Assembly: GCA_945877595.1 (NCBI GenBank)
Contig: CAMDVN010000004.1
Coordinates: 1 to 64,000 of the forward strand
DNA from: Cyanobium sp. NIES-981
Lineage (GTDB): Bacteria > Cyanobacteriota > Cyanobacteriia > PCC-6307 > Cyanobiaceae
Reading direction: 5' to 3'
DNA: 64,000 nucleotides
Shown here: piece by piece, positions 52,200 through 61,704 of the stretch
Layout of the letters: each line of letters begins with the position of its first letter
Numbering within the stretch: position 1 is the first letter of the stretch
Notes under the pieces: generated by a model
The model's database searches: none
The model's input: the letters and a program-made list of their open reading frames with translations, nothing else
Told to the model about the DNA's origin: nothing
Position numbers and translations under genes: made by a program

Positions 52200-54620
52200 A
52201 TGGAAGGAAAAAGCAGAGGTCTTGGGATTGGGTCATTGGCACTTGGATTGCTGCTCGCCGCCCCCTGGCCAGCCTGGGGAGAGGTTCAACAACCGACCTG
52301 GGAATTACGGATCATTCACACATCTGACCAGGAGGCCGGCAAAAAGGCCCTGCTTGACATTCCCGGGATGATCGCCGTAATGGATCAACTTGACCGATTA
52401 CCCTATCCCAACACCCTCAAGGTGACCTCCGGTGATCTATTCATTGCCGGCCCATTCATGAATGCCAGCCAGTATCTTTATACCAACACTGCAGATTATC
52501 CCAGCAAGAAGCCAAATCAAAACACCCTCGAGCCCCTGGCCATGCGAGCTGGCCTTGCCGACATCATCATCAACAACAACCTCGGCTGGCAGGCGGCAGT
52601 CATCGGGAACCACGAATTTGACGGCATCAGCCAAACTGGTGGGGTGCTCAACGAGGGAAACTTTTTTCAACTGATTGGCCGGAATCCCAACCTGCAGAAC
52701 TATGACGGCAAGGGAATCGGATCCAACGCCAAAACCTATAAACAGGCCGGTGCCGGCATTGGCAAAGAAGGGTATCCCGGGGCAAACTTTCCCTATTTAT
52801 CAGTCAATCTGAATCTCGACTCCTTCAAAGCCAACATCAAGGGTGAAAGCATCTTCAAGGCCTACGGTCTCACAGATGCAAGGCAAACTCCCAAACAAGC
52901 CTCAGCCAACACATTGGCCCACTCCAGTGTGGTCTTGGTTGGAGGCACCAAGGTGGGGATCATCGGTGCCACGACGCCGTTCCTCCCCGACATCGTGGGA
53001 GGGATTGAGCCACACAACATGGTGGCCGGCAGCTACCGCACCAAAGAAACAAGCCCCACTGAGCAGGCAGCAGCCCTCAAGCCATTGATCAGCCGTGAGG
53101 TGGAAGCCCTGCAGAAACAGGGGATCAACAAGATCGTGCTGCTCACGCACTTGCAGGAGAGCGCCGTCGACGAAGCATTGACGCGTCAACTCGTTGATGC
53201 CGACATAGGGGTCGATGTGGTGATCGGGGGCGGATCCCACAAGGTGATGGGCCCGACCGACGGTGCCCAGCGCGGCATGTTGCGTGGCCTTGACCAGAGT
53301 TCAGTGATTGATCAGGAGGCAAAACAACGCCAAACCGTTCAACCCGCTCTGATTCCCTATCCGATGACCTTCATCGGCAAGGGGAACAAAGCCAAGGCCT
53401 ACTACGTCAATGGAGGTTCAAACTATGAATACTTGAACCAGTTGGTTGTGCGCTTTGACACCAAAGGCCAGGTCGTGGGTCACGATGCCAACAACAGCCG
53501 TCCCTGGAAAACAGATACAACCGGCGTCATTGGCATGCTAGGCAAGCAAGAATGGCAAAAATTGCCAGCAGTACAGCAACGCCAACAGATACAAAATCAC
53601 ATTCTGACCCAAAGCCAAAACCCTGCCTATCGCAACGCCATTGCAACGCTAAAATCCGTAGAAGGCTATATCAACAGCCTTGATCGCTTGCAATACGGTC
53701 AAACAAATGTATGGCTCAATGGCAGCAATGCCGACGTGCGCTCCAAGGAAACCAACTTGGGCAATCTCGTAGCAGACTCCCTGCTTTGGTACGGCCAGGA
53801 ATTGCATCGAAGCAACCCCGCACTGGCCGATATCCGCTCCATTGATGTGGCCTTCATCAACGGTGGTGGCATCCGTGACATGATCGGTACCGAGCAGGTG
53901 ATGCCCGACGAAACTGTGCATCGAGATCCGCCAGAAGCCAATGCAATACTAGGAAAACAAGCTGGCGAGATTTCCAAGCTGGATGTCGTCAATAGTCTGC
54001 GTTTTGACAATTCCATCACCGTTGGCACCATCACTTCAGCCCAGCTCAAACGCTCGGCTGAAGCGATGGTGGCCGAGGTGCGCCATGGAGGTTTTGGTCA
54101 AATCTCGGGCTTCCGCTTCCGCTATGACCCCAGCAGGCCCCGCGGTGAGCGAGTTCTCGAGATGGAGCTCACGAAGCCCAAGCGACTGGCCGATGGCCGG
54201 GTCGATGGCCGCACCCAAGAACAAGATGTCATCAGGTCGCTGGTGCGCCAGGGCAAGGTGGTCAATCCCAACGAAACACTGGGCTTGGTCACCATCACTT
54301 ACCTCGCCGAAGGCGGCGATGGCCAGGGCGGAGCCAAGCTCACCCAAAACATGAACCATGCGCACTGGATCGGCATAGCCGGGGCTGCACCGATCTGGAC
54401 AGCCGCAGGCCAAGCTGTTCCCAAACTTCTGACCCAAGCCGAGGCTCCGCCAGCCCTCAATTCAGGACTTCAACGACGTGAACTGGGCTTTGGCTCCTAC
54501 CGCGAAGCCCTTGGGGCCTACCTGGAGGCCAACCACGGGGAAGGGAAACCCAATCCAATCCGCACTCCAGATCCAAGTCCTAACAAAACAATTCGGATCA
54601 CCAACACGTTGGCCAAATGA
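52200..54620 (+). CDS. Exported 5'-nucleotidase-type metallophosphatase
   Basis: An exported two-domain enzyme of about 806 residues related to bacterial 5'-nucleotidase/2',3'-cyclic phosphodiesterase. Signal peptide GIGSLALGLLLAAPWPAWG. The metallophosphatase domain has LRIIHTSDQEAGKKALLDIP (Asp with Glu where many members have DxH), LKVTSGDLFIAGPFMN, AVIGNHEFDG, LLTHLQES and GVDVVIGGGSH. The C-terminal substrate domain has NLGNLVADSLLWYGQEL, AFINGGGIRDMIG and VNSLRFDNSITVGTITSAQL, as in 5'-nucleotidases. ATG 52200 directly precedes the signal peptide; ATG 52146 would extend it. Divergent from the porin. Substrate range is inferred. Confidence 0.87.
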   Translation: MEGKSRGLGIGSLALGLLLAAPWPAWGEVQQPTWELRIIHTSDQEAGKKALLDIPGMIAVMDQLDRLPYPNTLKVTSGDLFIAGPFMNASQYLYTNTADYPSKKPNQNTLEPLAMRAGLADIIINNNLGWQAAVIGNHEFDGISQTGGVLNEGNFFQLIGRNPNLQNYDGKGIGSNAKTYKQAGAGIGKEGYPGANFPYLSVNLNLDSFKANIKGESIFKAYGLTDARQTPKQASANTLAHSSVVLVGGTKVGIIGATTPFLPDIVGGIEPHNMVAGSYRTKETSPTEQAAALKPLISREVEALQKQGINKIVLLTHLQESAVDEALTRQLVDADIGVDVVIGGGSHKVMGPTDGAQRGMLRGLDQSSVIDQEAKQRQTVQPALIPYPMTFIGKGNKAKAYYVNGGSNYEYLNQLVVRFDTKGQVVGHDANNSRPWKTDTTGVIGMLGKQEWQKLPAVQQRQQIQNHILTQSQNPAYRNAIATLKSVEGYINSLDRLQYGQTNVWLNGSNADVRSKETNLGNLVADSLLWYGQELHRSNPALADIRSIDVAFINGGGIRDMIGTEQVMPDETVHRDPPEANAILGKQAGEISKLDVVNSLRFDNSITVGTITSAQLKRSAEAMVAEVRHGGFGQISGFRFRYDPSRPRGERVLEMELTKPKRLADGRVDGRTQEQDVIRSLVRQGKVVNPNETLGLVTITYLAEGGDGQGGAKLTQNMNHAHWIGIAGAAPIWTAAGQAVPKLLTQAEAPPALNSGLQRRELGFGSYREALGAYLEANHGEGKPNPIRTPDPSPNKTIRITNTLAK

Positions 54621-54829
54621 GAAGAAGACTTCGAGTCAACTAATCCAGACAACTAATCCAGGCCCAACACACGATCCACCCATCGACACCTAAATGTCAG
54701 CATGATGGAATTCTGTTGACAACATGCTCGGCAACAGTTGAGCAGCCTGGGCTTCCAAGTTTGATCAGTCCAAGCCAGCTCCACAGAGAATGGCGCTTGC
54801 TCGTAGGTCTTTGCCGACGATGACACCTG
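54621..54829. other. Intergenic region, no gene seen
   Basis: 209 bp with a weak 6-bp inverted pair (CTGTTG/CAACAG around 54714-54735) but no T-run and no coding potential I can support. Confidence 0.5.
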
Positions 54830-57013
54830 ATGACACTTTCCCGTGCCCTCCTGCGGCGCCTTTGGCCCCAACCCATCGGCAACCAGTGCTTGCTGATGCT
54901 GGGTGCCGGCGTCCTGTTTGGGCTGCTGGCGCCGGCCCAGACCCCCTGGCTCCAACCCCTGGCCACCATTTTTCTGCAGGCCTCGCAGATCGTGGTGATG
55001 CCTTTTTTAATTTGCGAGTTGATCGTGGGCTTCGGCCGGCTGCGTCCGGGTTCGCTGGGTGAGCTGGCCCGACGGGGTGGCGTGGTGCTGATGGGGCTGT
55101 GGATTGCCGCATCCGTCGTCGTGGTGATGCTTCCACTGGCCTTACCGCCGCTGGTGACCTCCGAATTTTTTGACACAGGCCTGTTTGAAACCAACGAGCC
55201 CACCGACCTGCTAACCACTTACCTGCCGAACAACAACTTTGGAGCCCTTGCCGGGGCCAATTTTCCTGCCGTGGTGCTGTTCAGTTGCCTGCTGGGCATC
55301 TTGCTGCAAGGCATCGACGAACGCGACCATCTGCTAGCTCCCTTGGGGGTCATGCGCACAGTGTTCGGCAAGCTCAACAGCCTGGTGGTTCGCCTGATTC
55401 CCTTTGGAATCTTTGCACTGATCGCCCTCAATGTGGCCAAGCTCAATGTGGAGCAGCTGATCCGAATCCAGGGCTTCTTGGCCCTGAGTGTGATTGCCTT
55501 CCTGGTCTTGAGCGTGGGGTGCACCGTGGCAGTGCTGGCCCTCACCCCCCTCAGCCCCCTGGTGCTCTGGCGGATTGTGCGGGGCCCCCTCGCCCTCACC
55601 GCCAGCAGCGCCAACCTGCTGATTGCCCTGCCCATGCTGGTCAGAAACCTTCAAGACGAGCTGCCCAGTCAGCTGGGGCCACGTGCCAACCCGGCGCGGC
55701 TCGCCGACATGGGTGAAGAACTGGCTCCGCTGGTGTCGCTTGGCTTTGCCCTACCCAACCTGGGCCAGGTGGCGGCCTTGATTTTCATACCCTTTTCGGC
55801 CTGGTATGTGGATCGGGCCCTCGAGCCAGCCAACACCGCAGCCATGTTGCTCAGTGCCATACCCACATCGGTGTCGGGTCTCAAGGCGGTGATCCGACAG
55901 GAACTGCTCCATTTGGGCCTGCCGATCGATCTGCTGCAACTCGTCTATATCAACGGCGAATGGGTCTATCGCCTGGAGAAAGTGCTCTCCCTTGAGGGGC
56001 TGGTGGTGCTGGCCGTGCTCGTGTATGCCCGCGGGGTGGGGGCCTGGCAGCCCAAGCCCCTGAAGGCCCTGACCGGGCTGAGCCTGGCCGTGGCCCTGGG
56101 CACGGGCCTGGGCTGGGGAAGCCGGATCAGCCTGGCAACCGCCCTGGAGGGCTCGTACCGCAACGACCAACGCCTGCTGGCCTTGACCACGGCACGCAGT
56201 GGTCGGGAGCCGATCGAGATGCGTGGCGTGCAGACAGCCCAGCCGGTGAGTCTCTCCGCCATCAAAGCCCGCGGCACGCTGCGGGTGGGCCTGCGTTCCG
56301 ACGGTCTGCCCTGGGCCTACCGAAACAACCATGGCGATCTGGTTGGTTTTGATGTGGACCTGCTCAAGAGCCTGGCGACCAACCTGGGTGTGCTCCTGCA
56401 GCTGCAGGAGGCACCGATAGCCAAGCTGGAGGCTCGGCTCTCCCTGGGCCAGCTTGATTTGGTCGCCGGGGGCATCCAGACGAGTCCCGGCCGAGCGATT
56501 CGCCATGAACTGAGCCGCAGTTACCTCACCGTGAACCTTGGCCTGGTCGTTGCTGATCAGAAGGTCAAGGCCTTGCAGGGTGGTGCGGTTCACCCCCAGC
56601 TCCAACCGATCCGATTGGCGGTGAGGGATGCCGAAATGATCAGCCCCGGGCTGGAGAGTCAGATCGCCAGGCGCCTTGGCGACGGCCGCAACAGGGCACG
56701 GGTGGAATTCATCCCGATTGATTCCAAGGATGAGTTCTTCTCAAAGGCGGGCCAACAACGCTTCGACGGTTTGTTGACACCCGCTGAATCGGGTGCATCC
56801 TGGGCCGTGCTGAATCCGGGCACCTCGCTGGTGACACCCTTTAGGGACGACCTCAGCAACGAACTCGTGCTGATGATCGGGGGCCGAGATGCCACCTTTC
56901 GGCGTTACCTCAATGGTTGGCTGGCTCGGGAACAGGCCCAGGGCCGGATCGACGAACTCTTCAATTACTGGATTCTGATGAAGGATGAAGCGGCCCCAGC
57001 GCTGCCCGGCTGA
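54830..57013 (+). CDS. DAACS-type symporter fused to periplasmic binding-protein domain
   Basis: A 727-residue fusion. Residues 1-440 resemble the dicarboxylate/amino acid:cation symporter family: hydrophobic helices, IVVMPFLICELIVGFGRL, LPNNNFGALAGANFPAVVLF, VRLIPFGIFALIALNVAKLN, and the Ser-rich re-entrant loop LTASSANLLIALPMLVRNL. Residues 474-727 form a solute-binding protein family 3 domain: IKARGTLRVGLRSDGLPWAY, GDLVGFDVDLLKSLATNLG, LGQLDLVAGGIQTSPGR. The binding domain would face the periplasm. The ligand is probably an amino or dicarboxylic acid. The stop region overlaps the GH57 gene by 53 bp. Confidence 0.85.
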   Translation: MTLSRALLRRLWPQPIGNQCLLMLGAGVLFGLLAPAQTPWLQPLATIFLQASQIVVMPFLICELIVGFGRLRPGSLGELARRGGVVLMGLWIAASVVVVMLPLALPPLVTSEFFDTGLFETNEPTDLLTTYLPNNNFGALAGANFPAVVLFSCLLGILLQGIDERDHLLAPLGVMRTVFGKLNSLVVRLIPFGIFALIALNVAKLNVEQLIRIQGFLALSVIAFLVLSVGCTVAVLALTPLSPLVLWRIVRGPLALTASSANLLIALPMLVRNLQDELPSQLGPRANPARLADMGEELAPLVSLGFALPNLGQVAALIFIPFSAWYVDRALEPANTAAMLLSAIPTSVSGLKAVIRQELLHLGLPIDLLQLVYINGEWVYRLEKVLSLEGLVVLAVLVYARGVGAWQPKPLKALTGLSLAVALGTGLGWGSRISLATALEGSYRNDQRLLALTTARSGREPIEMRGVQTAQPVSLSAIKARGTLRVGLRSDGLPWAYRNNHGDLVGFDVDLLKSLATNLGVLLQLQEAPIAKLEARLSLGQLDLVAGGIQTSPGRAIRHELSRSYLTVNLGLVVADQKVKALQGGAVHPQLQPIRLAVRDAEMISPGLESQIARRLGDGRNRARVEFIPIDSKDEFFSKAGQQRFDGLLTPAESGASWAVLNPGTSLVTPFRDDLSNELVLMIGGRDATFRRYLNGWLAREQAQGRIDELFNYWILMKDEAAPALPG

Positions 57014-58565
57014 CCCAATCGGCGGCATTGAGCCAGGGGAAGAGACCGTCTTCGTCCTGGATGGCTTCAAGCCAGCCCTGGGGCAGTGGCGTGTCGTTGT
57101 TGATCGCATCCATCAGCCGCCAGAAGCGGTCGAGATGGCGCTGGATGCGTTCGCGGGCCAGGTCGGTGGTGGTGCCAGCGCGCAGAATGAAGCTCCAGTC
57201 GGAGCTTTGCGCCAACAACAGCTCACGGCCAGCCTGGGTGAGAAGGTCGCGCTGTGAGGCGCTACCCACTCCGCGATTAACCCTCCGCACCATCGCAGCT
57301 GAGGCGCGCTGCCACTCGATGACCACCCAGGCATTGGTGTTGTTGAGCCAATAATCGTGGTAGCCCCCCTGGCCCCAGCTGCTGGGCGACGGGCGGCACA
57401 CCTGCAAGGGCTGGTCCTCGGCCAACACGTCGCGAAGGGTCACCAGCCGCACTCCCGCCGCGGGTGCCTGCCTGAACAGCTCGGCCAAAAACATCGGCCC
57501 CTCGAACCACCAGTGCCCAAAGAGCTCGGCGTCAAAGGGGGCCACGAGCAGGGGTGAGCGGTCCATCGAACCCTCCAGGCTGGTGAGTTCGGCGGCACGA
57601 CCCTGCAAGTAATGGGCGGCGTGGGCCAGGGTTTGGGCCTCAGCGGCGGCGGGGTCGTAGGGCTGCTTCTGGTCAAGGGGGCAGTCTTGGGCGGTCACCC
57701 GCATCAATTTGAGGCCCAGGGGACGCCGGGTGGTAATGCCCTGCTCCACGAGTGCAACCTCGGGCAGATCCCAGCCCAAATCACGATGAAACTCGCGGTA
57801 GACCCCATTGCCGGGGTAGCCGTCACGGGCACTCCAAACCGGAAGGGTGGCGGTGCTGTCGCGGCCGAAGAAGGCCACCCCAGCAGGCGAGCAAATCGGT
57901 GCATAAACCCCATAACGGGGGCGGGGCAGGGCATGCAGCAGGCCATGGCCATCGAGCACTGAATACCGCAGACCACTGCTCACAAGCTGTTGGTCGAGGC
58001 CCTCGTAGTAGGCGCACTCAGGTAGCCAGATGCCAAGGGGGCGCTCGCCAAATTGGCGCTCGTGTTCGCGAACAGCGGTCAGCAGCTGGGCGCGCACGGC
58101 CTCCGGGGTCTGGCGCAGCAGCGGCAGGTAGCCATGGGTGGCCCCACAGGTGATCAGATCGAGCACCCCCTGTTGCTGCAAGAGACCAAATCGCGGCACC
58201 AGCTCGCCGCCGTAGGCGAGCCACTGGGCCTCGACGCGATCGAGCGTGCTGGCCAGATGTTGAGCTGCACTCTCCAGGGCTGGGGGCGCCTGCTGGAGCA
58301 ACACCCGCCGTTGCTGCAGCCAGGGCCCAAAGCGAGCGTTGAGGGCCGGATCGGCCAGCAGGGTCAACAGGGTGGGAGAGAGCCCGAGGGTGAGCTTGGG
58401 CCGTTGGGCGGGGTCGGCAGCGGCGGCCTCCAAAACCGCCAGCAGTGGCAGATAACTCTCCTGCAATGCCTGGAAATACCAGTCTTCCTCGAGCGAGCCC
58501 ATCTCCCCCGAGCGCACATAGGGAAGATGGGCGTGAAGCACGAGGGCCAGATCTCCCACGGACAT
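56961..58565 (-). CDS. GH57 1,4-alpha-glucan branching-type enzyme
   Basis: Glycoside hydrolase family 57, the group annotated as alpha-glucan branching enzyme; acts on glycogen-like glucans. The 534-residue protein begins MSVGDLALVLHAHLPYVRSG, has CGATHGYLPLL, the nucleophile region GIWLPECAYYEGLD (Glu) and the acid/base region APFDAELFGHWWFEGP (Asp), then a DUF1957-like helical end. ATG 58565 is used; the upstream frame is not conserved. No signal peptide, so cytoplasmic. Confidence 0.92.
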   Translation of the reverse strand: MSVGDLALVLHAHLPYVRSGEMGSLEEDWYFQALQESYLPLLAVLEAAAADPAQRPKLTLGLSPTLLTLLADPALNARFGPWLQQRRVLLQQAPPALESAAQHLASTLDRVEAQWLAYGGELVPRFGLLQQQGVLDLITCGATHGYLPLLRQTPEAVRAQLLTAVREHERQFGERPLGIWLPECAYYEGLDQQLVSSGLRYSVLDGHGLLHALPRPRYGVYAPICSPAGVAFFGRDSTATLPVWSARDGYPGNGVYREFHRDLGWDLPEVALVEQGITTRRPLGLKLMRVTAQDCPLDQKQPYDPAAAEAQTLAHAAHYLQGRAAELTSLEGSMDRSPLLVAPFDAELFGHWWFEGPMFLAELFRQAPAAGVRLVTLRDVLAEDQPLQVCRPSPSSWGQGGYHDYWLNNTNAWVVIEWQRASAAMVRRVNRGVGSASQRDLLTQAGRELLLAQSSDWSFILRAGTTTDLARERIQRHLDRFWRLMDAINNDTPLPQGWLEAIQDEDGLFPWLNAADWVSRAALGPLHPSSESSN

Positions 58566-58814
58566 GGCCTCAGCACACAAACCAAATCCTAAGGCCAGTC
58601 CACTCGCCTGCACTCTTTGCGGCACCGAATGAGACGCCGCAACCAGGCCTGCGGGATCCGAACAACCAACAACGGATGAGTTGATTCACAGGACCGACGA
58701 GGGCTAAAGACAGCCAAACTCCCAGAACAACATCAAAAGAAATACCAAAATACGCATTGACACTCAGATACCGGATCTAGCATCACAAAAGAAAACCAAT
58801 GACACTGAAACGCC
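58566..58814. other. Intergenic region, no gene seen
   Basis: 249 bp between divergent GH57 and guanine deaminase genes; AT-richer toward the latter. It must carry their promoters, but no clear operator or small gene is recognisable. Confidence 0.5.
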
Positions 58815-60299
58815 ATGATCCCAGGGAGTTGCATCGCCAAGGCCACTTCGCAAATCAATAACAATAACCATCAAAAATCAACCCCATCCAAAATCACACG
58901 CAAACGATTACCAAAGCCTCTCCAGCTAGTGCTGGCCCTGCAGGCAGTTGGCCTGGCAGCGCTGACAGCCTTCACAGGCGCAAAAGCCGAACAAGCCAAA
59001 AGAGAAACCGCTTATCGTGCCAGCATCCTGCACTTTTTAAGCGACCCTGCCACAACAAAGGATAAATCCTATGAGTACATTAAAGATGGCCTCTTGATCG
59101 TACGAGATGGTCAGATTGTGTCAGCAGGGCCCTACAAAAGTTCCATCGCAAAGCTCGCAAAAACTTCGAATGTCGTCAACTACTCGGGATACTTGATCAC
59201 CCCCGGATTCGTTGATGCGCACGTTCACTATCCCCAGGTCGAGATCATTGCCTCCTACGGCGAACAACTAATCGAGTGGCTCAATACCTATGTATTTCCA
59301 GCTGAACGAAAATACTCAAATAGCCAATATGCAAGAGAAAAAGCCGAATTTTTCCTCAGCCAACTGATCAAAAACGGCACCACTACCGCCTTGGTTTTTG
59401 CAACGGTTGACCCCACCTCAGTCAACGCCTTCTTCGAAGCCGCCTTGGCCAAGAACATGCGCATGATTGCCGGAAAGGTCCTGATGGATCGCAATGCACC
59501 TGCATACCTACTTGACACACCAGAAAGTGGCTACCAAGAGAGCCTCAATCTAATTAAAAAATGGCACGGAGTTGGACGACTTTCCTATGCCATTACCCCA
59601 CGATTTGCCCCAACCTCATCACCCGCACAACTCCAGGCTGCTGGACGCCTTAAGGCCGAATTTCCCAGCGCATATGTCCACACCCATCTGTCGGAAAACA
59701 AAAACGAAATTGCCTGGGTCAAAAGCCTCTTTCCCGAGCGAAAAGGCTATCTTGACGTCTATCACCATTATGGCTTAACAGGGCCCAGATCAATTTTTGC
59801 GCATGCAGTGCATCTCGATCCAAAAGACGAGGTCAATACAATCATAAAAACCAAATCAGTTCTAGCTTTTTGCCCGACCTCCAATCTTTTTCTTGGCAGC
59901 GGCCTGTTTCCGTTTAGAACACTACGTGATGCCGGTGCCAGAATCGCTCTTGGCACTGATGTCGGAGCCGGAACCTCTTTATCGATTCTTGCAACACTGA
60001 ACGAAGGCTACAAAGTAGCGCAATTGCAACAACAAAAATTATCCCCACTCGAGGGCTTTTACCTGGCAACCCTGGGAGGGGCCCAGAGCTTGAGCCTGGC
60101 CGATCGAATTGGCAACTTTCTGCCCGGGAAAGAAGCGGATTTCATCGTACTAGACCCAAAAGCAACGGCAATCTCCAAACTAAGACTTGACAAGAGCCAA
60201 ACCCTTGAAGAAATGCTTTTTGCATTAATGATTCTTGGAGATGACCGCAACATCAAAGCAACTTATGTCGCAGGCGTAAAACAACATGAACAGCCCTAA
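58815..60299 (+). CDS. guaD: Guanine deaminase-like amidohydrolase with signal peptide
   Basis: Amidohydrolase matching guanine deaminase, which turns guanine into xanthine and ammonia. The domain begins AYRASILHFLSDPATTKDKS, has the metal motif PGFVDAHVHYPQ, NGTTTALVFATVDPTSVNAF, VHTHLSENKNE, HAVHL, FCPTSNLFLGSGLFP and LGTDVGAGTS. Before it lies about 65 residues with a basic stretch and a hydrophobic segment (LPKPLQLVLALQAVGLAALT ... GAKA-EQ) that reads as a Sec signal peptide; canonical guanine deaminases are cytosolic. The gene is AT- and Lys-rich compared with its neighbours. Confidence 0.85.
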   Translation: MIPGSCIAKATSQINNNNHQKSTPSKITRKRLPKPLQLVLALQAVGLAALTAFTGAKAEQAKRETAYRASILHFLSDPATTKDKSYEYIKDGLLIVRDGQIVSAGPYKSSIAKLAKTSNVVNYSGYLITPGFVDAHVHYPQVEIIASYGEQLIEWLNTYVFPAERKYSNSQYAREKAEFFLSQLIKNGTTTALVFATVDPTSVNAFFEAALAKNMRMIAGKVLMDRNAPAYLLDTPESGYQESLNLIKKWHGVGRLSYAITPRFAPTSSPAQLQAAGRLKAEFPSAYVHTHLSENKNEIAWVKSLFPERKGYLDVYHHYGLTGPRSIFAHAVHLDPKDEVNTIIKTKSVLAFCPTSNLFLGSGLFPFRTLRDAGARIALGTDVGAGTSLSILATLNEGYKVAQLQQQKLSPLEGFYLATLGGAQSLSLADRIGNFLPGKEADFIVLDPKATAISKLRLDKSQTLEEMLFALMILGDDRNIKATYVAGVKQHEQP

Positions 60300-60329
60300 G
60301 ACAAACAACAAAGCAGCTCAGCAGCCATG

Positions 60330-60363
60330 CTCCTCGACAGCCATCGCTCCTCGACAGCCATCG
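60330..60363. repeat. 17-bp tandem duplication
   Basis: ctcctcgacagccatcg occurs twice in direct succession (60330 and 60347), in the leader between guanine deaminase and nucleoside hydrolase. Confidence 0.9.
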
Positions 60364-60485
60364 AAGCCCAGCTCTGCATGCAAAATTGGCAGCACATGAC
60401 AGTTAAAATACGACAAAAATCAGCAATGACCAATAGGATACCTACCCTGATCGGACAATTAGCCCAGGCCTGCAGGGACGCGACA

Positions 60486-61655
60486 ATGCCATTCTTGAAC
60501 ATGCCACGAGCCTTGAAACGCCCCAGCAGCCCGGCATTGTTGCCAATGCTTTTAATGTCACTGGCCGTCAATGTGTCAGTTGCCAGCCCAGCCGCCAAGG
60601 CCGCTCCATGGATCATCGATACCGACATGGGCACCGATGACTGGATTGCTCTGTTGTTCTTTGCCAGGCAACAACGCGAGTCCATCACCGCCATCACTGT
60701 CTCGGGTAACGGGTTGTCGCATTGCCAGGCAGGCAGGGACAATGCAGCCTCGCTGTTGAGGCTCTCGGATCCCAACGCCCCGATGCCGCCGATCGGCTGT
60801 GGTTCAAACCAGCCACTAGATGGATTTGCCAGCTATCCACAACCCTGGCGCCGCGGTAGCGACCAGATGATGGGACAAACGCTACCGGCGCCGGCCAAAG
60901 CCGTCGTTGATGCCGATCTCGATAGCACTGCCCTGCTTGCCCTTACCTTGCGGCAGGCCAAAGAACCGATGCGGATCCTGACCATCGGCACCATGAGCAA
61001 CTTGGCAAGCGTCCTCACAGCTGAGCCAGCATTGAAGAGCAAGATTTTTGAGGTGGTCTCGATGGCCGGGGCTGTCGATGTGCCCGGAAACGTCAGAGTG
61101 CACGGGTTCACTGAAGGGAACCCCAACGGCAAAGCCGAGTGGAATCTTTATATCGATCCTGTTGCTGCACAAATCGTCTTCTCAGCAGGTTTGCCGATTC
61201 GCCTGGTGCCACTTGATGCGACGAACAAGGTGCCACTGACACGAGCATTTGTTGATCGCTTTCACCGTGAAACCGTTGGCGCCGATGCCAACGTTGTCAG
61301 CAACTGGTTCGCTCAGTTATTAAAGCCGGAGATGGGTGAATACTTTCACTGGGACCCCATGGCTGCGGTGTTGGCCTTGCGTCCTGAACTGTGCCAACGC
61401 CTCGAGAGGCGCAACCTGCGCGTCATGGCTTCAGCTGATCCCGACCAGCGCAGCCAACCCTTTGAAGCGGCCAGCAAACAACCAGTACTCAATTGGCAGG
61501 GACAACCACGCCGTATCCTTGACCGGAAGGCCGCTGGCGCCCTGATCAACGACTCCCGGAGCCACCCCGTCCAGGCTTGCCTCAAGGCCGACGGTGCGGC
61601 CGTCGAGGAAACCCTGATCCAGGCGTTTACAAGCAAGACCCCGGCACGCCCCTAG
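60486..61655 (+). CDS. Exported nucleoside hydrolase (IUNH family)
   Basis: Inosine/uridine-preferring nucleoside hydrolase family: splits ribonucleosides into base and ribose. The Ca2+-binding cluster DTDMGTDD in APWIIDTDMGTDDWIALLFF, the loop LTIGTMSNLASVL, AEWNLYIDPVAAQIVFSAG and the final Asp region HWDPMAAVLALRPEL are present. A hydrophobic leader (SPALLPMLLMSLAVNVSVAS, ending AKA-APW) marks export, unusual for this mostly cytosolic family. The frame is open upstream to 60327; ATG 60486 is preferred for its AGGGA site 7 bases upstream. Length 389 residues. Confidence 0.87.
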   Translation: MPFLNMPRALKRPSSPALLPMLLMSLAVNVSVASPAAKAAPWIIDTDMGTDDWIALLFFARQQRESITAITVSGNGLSHCQAGRDNAASLLRLSDPNAPMPPIGCGSNQPLDGFASYPQPWRRGSDQMMGQTLPAPAKAVVDADLDSTALLALTLRQAKEPMRILTIGTMSNLASVLTAEPALKSKIFEVVSMAGAVDVPGNVRVHGFTEGNPNGKAEWNLYIDPVAAQIVFSAGLPIRLVPLDATNKVPLTRAFVDRFHRETVGADANVVSNWFAQLLKPEMGEYFHWDPMAAVLALRPELCQRLERRNLRVMASADPDQRSQPFEAASKQPVLNWQGQPRRILDRKAAGALINDSRSHPVQACLKADGAAVEETLIQAFTSKTPARP

Positions 61656-61704
61656 AATGGGGCTAACTCATAGTTGCTCCGCATAAGGGCGCCTGAATCC
61701 AGTC

